From Actinophytocola sp036378875 (GTDB lineage Bacteria; Actinomycetota; Actinomycetes; Mycobacteriales; Pseudonocardiaceae): a DNA stretch of 64,000 bases. Shown here one piece after another: positions 59,713 to 64,000 of the stretch (its first letter is position 1; every line of letters starts with the position of its first letter). A program made the translations under genes and the position numbers. The stretch covers positions 25,567 through 89,566 of the forward strand of contig NZ_DASUVO010000060.1 of assembly GCF_036378875.1 (NCBI RefSeq). Reading direction: 5' to 3'. The notes beneath the pieces are model-generated. The model saw nothing but the letters and a program-made list of their open reading frames with translations, was not told the origin of the DNA and did not search any database.

Positions 59713-60860
59713 GCGGTCACCGCCACGGGCACCGTGGCTCGCACCACGAACCCGCCCGACGGTGACGGACCGGCCGACAACGATCCGCCCACCTTCGCGA
59801 GCCGCTCCGCGAGGCCCGCGAGACCGTGGCCGGAGTCGGAGGTGGCGGCCGTGGTCCCGTCGTCGCGGACCTCGATCCACGACTCCCCCAGTCGCACCTC
59901 GCAGCGGCGCGCGTTCGAGTGTCTGATCACGTTCGTGACCCCCTCCCGCAGCACGTACGCGAACGGCTCCTGCAGCCCGGCCGGCACGTTGTCGACCGCG
60001 TGCGGCAGGTCCGCGGTGATCTCCGCCGCCTGCAACGCGACGCGGGCCCCGACGAGTTCCGCCGGCAGCGACGCCTTGCGGTACCCGGAGACCGTCGAGC
60101 GGACCTCGGCCAGCGCGGTCCGCGACAGCTGCTCGACGTCACGCAGCTCGCCGATCGCCCGCTCTCCGTCGGCGGAGCTCTCCAGGATGCGCCTGGCCAG
60201 CCCGGCCTTCACGGTGATCGTGGTCAGGCTGTGGCCGAGCACGTCGTGCAGGTCCCGCGCCATCCGTGCCCGCTCCTCGGCGACCGCGAGCGTCGCGATC
60301 TCGTCACGGGCGGCACGCAGTTCGGCGTTCGACATGACCACCTGCCGGGTACCGAACAGCGCGATGGACAGCACCACGAGGGTCGCCGTCGCGTCCATGT
60401 CGGGCTTGCCGTCGACGGCGGCCGTGGTGACCAGCAGCGTGGTGATGACGACCAGCGCGTACAGCAGGCCGACCATGGGTGGGAAACGGGTCAGCGCGAC
60501 CGCGATCGCGAACGACATGTACACGAGGTCGTCCGGGCCGAGCACCGCGGCCATCGTCACGCCGCAGACGGTCATCACGCACAGCGCGACGATCCTCAGC
60601 CACACCGGCCGCCGGGTGTTGGGAAGCCCAACCGCCACGTAGAAACCGGCGTACACCAGCACGGCGGCGACCGTCACGACCCGCGCGACCCAGGAATGCG
60701 GTTGGCGGAACACGTGGTCGATCGGCGTCGCCAGGTAGCACAGGAACATCACGGACAGCCCGGTACCCACGATCCGCCCAGCGCGTGTGGGTGGTCCACC
60801 GGTCTCCTTCGGCCAGGACCACCCGCGACGCTTCTTCGGTTGCTCCGCCACGAACGTCAC
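59709..60860 (-). CDS. DesK-type sensor histidine kinase
   Basis: A 383-residue kinase. About five membrane helices between residues 28 and 175, then the HisKA_3 dimerisation motif 'MARDLHDVLGHSLT' with phospho-His205 and an HATPase domain ('VLREGVTNVIRHSNARRCEV', 'GHGLAGLAERLAKVGG'). The sensor part is the membrane bundle, as in DesK. Forms a two-component pair with the overlapping regulator and follows the ABC permease by 12 bp. Confidence 0.93.
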   Translation of the reverse strand: MTFVAEQPKKRRGWSWPKETGGPPTRAGRIVGTGLSVMFLCYLATPIDHVFRQPHSWVARVVTVAAVLVYAGFYVAVGLPNTRRPVWLRIVALCVMTVCGVTMAAVLGPDDLVYMSFAIAVALTRFPPMVGLLYALVVITTLLVTTAAVDGKPDMDATATLVVLSIALFGTRQVVMSNAELRAARDEIATLAVAEERARMARDLHDVLGHSLTTITVKAGLARRILESSADGERAIGELRDVEQLSRTALAEVRSTVSGYRKASLPAELVGARVALQAAEITADLPHAVDNVPAGLQEPFAYVLREGVTNVIRHSNARRCEVRLGESWIEVRDDGTTAATSDSGHGLAGLAERLAKVGGSLSAGPSPSGGFVVRATVPVAVTA

Positions 60861-60872
60861 CGTACGACCTGA

Positions 60873-61601
60873 TCACACCCGCGCGCTGTCACGCCGGTAC
60901 CGACGGACCACCGCCACCCCGAGCACCGCGGCCCACCCGGCGAGCACAAGAACGGCTTGACCGAGGTTGACCGACAGGTGGCTGGTCACCGCGCCCCGCC
61001 CGACCTGGCCGAGCCAGTACGAGGGCAGCACGTGCGCGATCTGCGAGAGCCAGCCCGGCATCGAGTCGATCGGGATGAAGATGCCGCCGATCAGGCTCAT
61101 GAACATCATCGTCATGCTCATGATCGGCTGCATGCTCTCGGTCGTGCCGACCTGGCCTATGAGCAACCCGATCAGCGCGAACGGTATGACGGCGAGCCAG
61201 ATGCCGACGGTCACCCGCAGCCAGTCTTCCGCGTCGAGCGACACGCCCTCGGCCACCGCGCCGACCAGGGGCACGAGTATGACGGCCGGCAGGGCGAGCA
61301 GCATTCCCGTGATGCCCTTCGCGGCGAGATATCCGGAGCCTGACAGCGGGGTGAGCCGCAGCTGGCGCTGCCAGCCGAGCGATCGTTCGACCGCGACCCT
61401 GCCGCCGGCGAACAACGCGGCCGACAGGGCGCCGAACGAGGTCATGTTGACCATCAGCACGCCGACGGCCGCCTTGTCTCCGTTCGCGAAGATCCCGACA
61501 TAGAGCAGGAAAAGCAGGACCGGGAACGCGAGCGAGAAGATCAGGAAGCGGGTGCTCCGCATCGCGCGGCGGACCTCGAGGAACAGGTATCCGAAGCTCA
61601 T
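60873..61601 (-). CDS. ABC-2 type transporter permease
   Basis: From ATG 61601, 242 residues with six membrane helices ('FLIFSLAFPVLLFLLYVGIF', 'GITGMLLALPAVILVPLVG', 'WLAVIPFALIGLLIGQV', 'VLVLAGWAAVLGVAV') and the ABC-2 loop before the last helices. The start overlaps the ATPase stop (ATGA). The frame is open far upstream only because the ATPase start shares it; that fusion is not real. With the ATPase it would export a drug- or lipid-like compound under the adjacent two-component system. Confidence 0.88.
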   Translation of the reverse strand: MSFGYLFLEVRRAMRSTRFLIFSLAFPVLLFLLYVGIFANGDKAAVGVLMVNMTSFGALSAALFAGGRVAVERSLGWQRQLRLTPLSGSGYLAAKGITGMLLALPAVILVPLVGAVAEGVSLDAEDWLRVTVGIWLAVIPFALIGLLIGQVGTTESMQPIMSMTMMFMSLIGGIFIPIDSMPGWLSQIAHVLPSYWLGQVGRGAVTSHLSVNLGQAVLVLAGWAAVLGVAVVRRYRRDSARV

Positions 61602-62525
61602 GACGCCGGCACCTCGCTGCTGGTCAGGGACAGGAACGCGCCTTCGAGGCCGACGGCGGTGACCTCGATGTCGTGTGCCTGCGGGTAGGTCGCGAGCAGC
61701 GCCCGCAGTGTCGTGTCGGAGTCGTTGGTGGAGATCGCCACGCGGCTCGTCCGGACCTCGGCCTCCGTCACGCCGGGCAGCACGGCGAGCCCCGCCTCGG
61801 TGGCGCCCGGTATGGCGGCGCGGATGACGCGACCGGACACGAGCGAGGTCACCTCGGCGACGGACCCGTCCGCCACGACTCGGCCGGCTCGCATGAGCAC
61901 CACGCGGTCGGCGTAGCTCTCCGCCTCCTCCAGGTAGTGCGTGGCGAACAGGACCGTCCGGCCTGCGCTGGTGAAGCCGTGCATGGACTTCCAGAAAGTC
62001 GCGGCGGCTCTGGACGTCCATCGCCGCGGTCGGCTCGTCGAGCACGAGCAGGTCCGGATCACTCACCAGCGCGACCGCGAATCGAACGCGCTGCTTCTGT
62101 CCCCCGGAAAGCTTGTTGCACCGCCGGCTGGCCAACTCCTCGACGCCGGCCCGGCGGAGCGCCTCGTCGACCGGCATGGGTGCCCGGTGCAGCGACGCGA
62201 CCATGGCGACGGTCTCCCCGACGGTCGCGTCGTCGAGCAACGCGCCACCCTGCAGCATCGCGCCGATCGTGCCGGCGGCGACCGCCTCGCGCGGGCTCGC
62301 GCCGAAGACCGTCACGGTGCCGGCGTCCGGCCGGGTCAGGCCGAGCAGCATGTCAACCGTGGTGGACTTGCCCGCGCCGTTCGGGCCGAGCAGCGCCACC
62401 ACCTCGCCCGGCGCGATCACCAGGTCGACCCCGGCGACCGCGTGGACATCCCCGTAGCTCTTGCGCAGGCCGGCCAGCATGACTGCGGCGCCCGCGGAGA
62501 TCGGTGTTGTGTTCACGATGACCAC
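61598..62525 (-). pseudogene. ABC transporter ATP-binding protein, frameshifted
   Basis: The 5' part from GTG 62525 (GTG 62516 is possible) has Walker A 'GPNGAGKST' (47-55), signature 'LSGGQKQR' (139-146) and Walker B 'LLVLDEPTAAMD' (159-170). At 'SRRDF' the coding signal moves to the next frame: 'WKSMHGFTSAGRTVLFATHY', which holds the switch His, then 'LEEAESYADRVVLMRAGRVV', ending at TGA 61598. Removing one base of the short run at 61995-61997 restores about 308 residues of a DrrA/NatA-like ATPase. The break may be a sequencing error, since its permease and two-component system are intact. Confidence 0.8.
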
Positions 62526-62594
62526 GATGCTGCGCGCCGGCCGCCGGCACGCAGGCCGAGCGTCATCACCTCACCATGACAAACGTCGTGATCT

Positions 62595-64000
62595 TCAGCA
62601 GCCGATCAGCTGAGCGGCCAGGTAGCCCTGCAGTTTGTCCATCGACACCCGTTCCTGGGCCATGCTGTCGCGTTCGCGCACGGTCACGGCCTGGTCCTGC
62701 AGGGAGTCGAAGTCGACGGTCACGCAGAACGGGGTGCCGATCTCGTCCTGCCGGCGGTAGCGGCGACCGATGGCGCCTGCGTCGTCGAAGTCGACGTTCC
62801 AGAACTGGCGCAAAGAGGCGGCGACGTCGCGTGCCTTCGGGGTGAGGTCCGGGTTGCGGGACAACGGCAGCACCGCCACCTTCACCGGCGCGAGCCGGCG
62901 GTCGAGGCTCAGCACGGCCCGCTTGTCCACGCCGCCCTTGGCGTTGGGTGCCTCGTCCTCGCGGTAGGCGTCGAGCAGGAACGCCATCAGCGGCCGCCCG
63001 ACGCCGGCGGCCGGCTCGATCACGTACGGCCGGTAGCGTGTGTTGGTGGCCTGGTCGAAGTACGACAGGTCGACGCCGGAGTGGTTGGTGTGGGTGGTGA
63101 GGTCGAAGTCGGTGCGGTTCGCGATGCCCTCCAGCTCACCCCACTCCTGGCCGCCGAACTGGAAGCGGTACTCGATGTCCACGGTCCGCTTCGAGTAGTG
63201 CGACAGCTTCTCGCGCGGGTGCTCGTAGAGCCGCAGGTTGTCCGGCTTGACACCGAGGTCGGTGTACCAGCGCATGCGCTCGTCGATCCAGTACTGGTGC
63301 CACTGTTCGTCGGTGCCCGGCTCGACGAAGAACTCCATCTCCATCTGCTCGAACTCGCGGGTGCGGAAGATGAAGTTGCCCGGCGTGATCTCGTTGCGGA
63401 ACGACTTGCCGATCTGGCCGATGCCGAACGGCGGCTTCTTCCGTGCCGCGCCCATGACGTTGGCGAAGTTCACGAAGATGCCCTGGGCGGTCTCCGGGCG
63501 CAGGTAGTGCAGGCCGGACTCGTCCTCGACCGGGCCGAGGTAGGTCTTCAGCATCATGTTGAAGTCGCGCGGCTCGGTCCATGCGCCCTTGGTGCCGCAG
63601 TTCGGGCAGGTGATGTCGGCCAGGCCGTTCTCCGGCGCGCGGCCCTTGCGCGCCTCGAAGTCCTCCTCGAGGTGGTCGGCCCGGTAGCGCTTGTGGCAGT
63701 TCTGGCACTCGGTCAGCGGGTCGGTGAAGACGCCGACGTGGCCGGAGGCGACCCACACCTGGCGGGGCAGGATCACCGAGGAGTCCAGGCCGACGACGTC
63801 GTCCCGGCCCTGGACGACGGTGCGCCACCACTGCTTCTTGATGTTGTCCTTGAGCTCCACGCCCAGCGGTCCGTAGTCCCAGGCCGAGCGCGTCCCGCCG
63901 TAGATCTCACCGGACGGGAAGACGAACCCCCGGCGCTTGCAGAGGTTCACCACCTTGTCCAGGCGGGCGGGGTCGGCGGTGCGGGGGGCGGTCGGGGTGT
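62595..64000 (-). CDS. glyS: Glycyl-tRNA synthetase (dimeric type), 5' end beyond window
   Basis: The frame is open to the window edge, so the first few residues lie outside; 'MVNLCKRRGFVFPSGEIYGG' at 63953 is internal. Class II synthetase motifs: 'NEITPGNFIFRTREFEQMEM' (motif 2), 'GVDLSYFDQ' and 'YVIEPAAGVGRPLMAFLLDA' (motif 3), then the anticodon-binding domain. A zinc-type set of cysteines is seen in 'CQNCHKRY' and 'CPNCGTK'. It charges tRNA-Gly with glycine. Visible length of about 468 residues is nearly complete. Confidence 0.96.
   Translation of the reverse strand, partial: TPTAPRTADPARLDKVVNLCKRRGFVFPSGEIYGGTRSAWDYGPLGVELKDNIKKQWWRTVVQGRDDVVGLDSSVILPRQVWVASGHVGVFTDPLTECQNCHKRYRADHLEEDFEARKGRAPENGLADITCPNCGTKGAWTEPRDFNMMLKTYLGPVEDESGLHYLRPETAQGIFVNFANVMGAARKKPPFGIGQIGKSFRNEITPGNFIFRTREFEQMEMEFFVEPGTDEQWHQYWIDERMRWYTDLGVKPDNLRLYEHPREKLSHYSKRTVDIEYRFQFGGQEWGELEGIANRTDFDLTTHTNHSGVDLSYFDQATNTRYRPYVIEPAAGVGRPLMAFLLDAYREDEAPNAKGGVDKRAVLSLDRRLAPVKVAVLPLSRNPDLTPKARDVAASLRQFWNVDFDDAGAIGRRYRRQDEIGTPFCVTVDFDSLQDQAVTVRERDSMAQERVSMDKLQGYLAAQLIGC

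Noticed and set aside
60873..62525. A 550-residue open frame joining an ABC ATPase start to a permease
   Set aside because: The middle is out-of-frame translation of the ATPase. A one-base shift puts the ATPase's true end at 61598 and the permease has its own start at 61601.

Overview
High-GC chromosomal DNA of an actinobacterium, most likely a member of the Pseudonocardiales. I infer this from strong third-position GC, many GTG starts, leaderless-looking promoters, an ECF41 sigma factor, NarL-type kinases and the dnaG/dgt/glyS neighbourhood. No rRNA or species marker is present, so genus is not assigned.

Positions 1 to about 17990 are an accessory island that ends at the 3' end of a tRNA-Glu gene. 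It holds a broken tyrosine recombinase, a WD40 gene cut by the window edge and a second truncated WD40 gene, a GNAT-PIN protein followed by an ASCH-domain protein, a winged-helix Rep-like protein, several very small membrane proteins, an unusual XRE-DevR fusion regulator, an ECF sigma factor joined to a SLATT-like membrane protein, and a large TIR-ATPase-repeat protein. Between these lie decayed fragments: an IS3 OrfA remnant, an RTX-like tail, a monooxygenase tail and a DUF402 tail. A degenerate copy of the tRNA-Glu 3' half at 7261-7300 suggests site-specific integration.

Positions 17993-34900 return to ordinary chromosome: tRNA-Glu, tRNA-Gln, a HAD phosphatase, gltX, a flavin monooxygenase and sdaA. 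Then come two serine beta-lactamase-like proteins with a LysR regulator, a cholesterol-oxidase-type GMC enzyme, and a series of small catabolic or stress genes (RidA, SDR, ABM) controlled by HTH, MarR and TetR regulators through visible dyad operators.

Positions 34905-47490 hold a large PcfJ-like protein, a secreted glycine-rich beta-helix protein, tRNA(CAU), an adenosine-deaminase-like gene, tRNA-Asn with a strong terminator, a secreted cysteine-rich protein, a RibD-like reductase, a secreted propeller protein, a TetR/MMPL exporter pair and a trans-aconitate methyltransferase-like gene.

Positions 47525-64000 form a replication and housekeeping block (dnaG, dgt, glyS), with an ECF41 sigma factor beside its carboxymuconolactone-decarboxylase-type partner and a matching promoter, a cytoplasmic serpin, an AbiEi-like protein, a repeat-rich gap, a methyltransferase/TetR divergon with two tandem operators, and a two-component system next to an ABC transporter.

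At least seven genes are broken by frame breaks that a one- or two-base change would repair, several at homopolymers and in otherwise healthy genes. Some may be sequencing errors rather than real pseudogenes.
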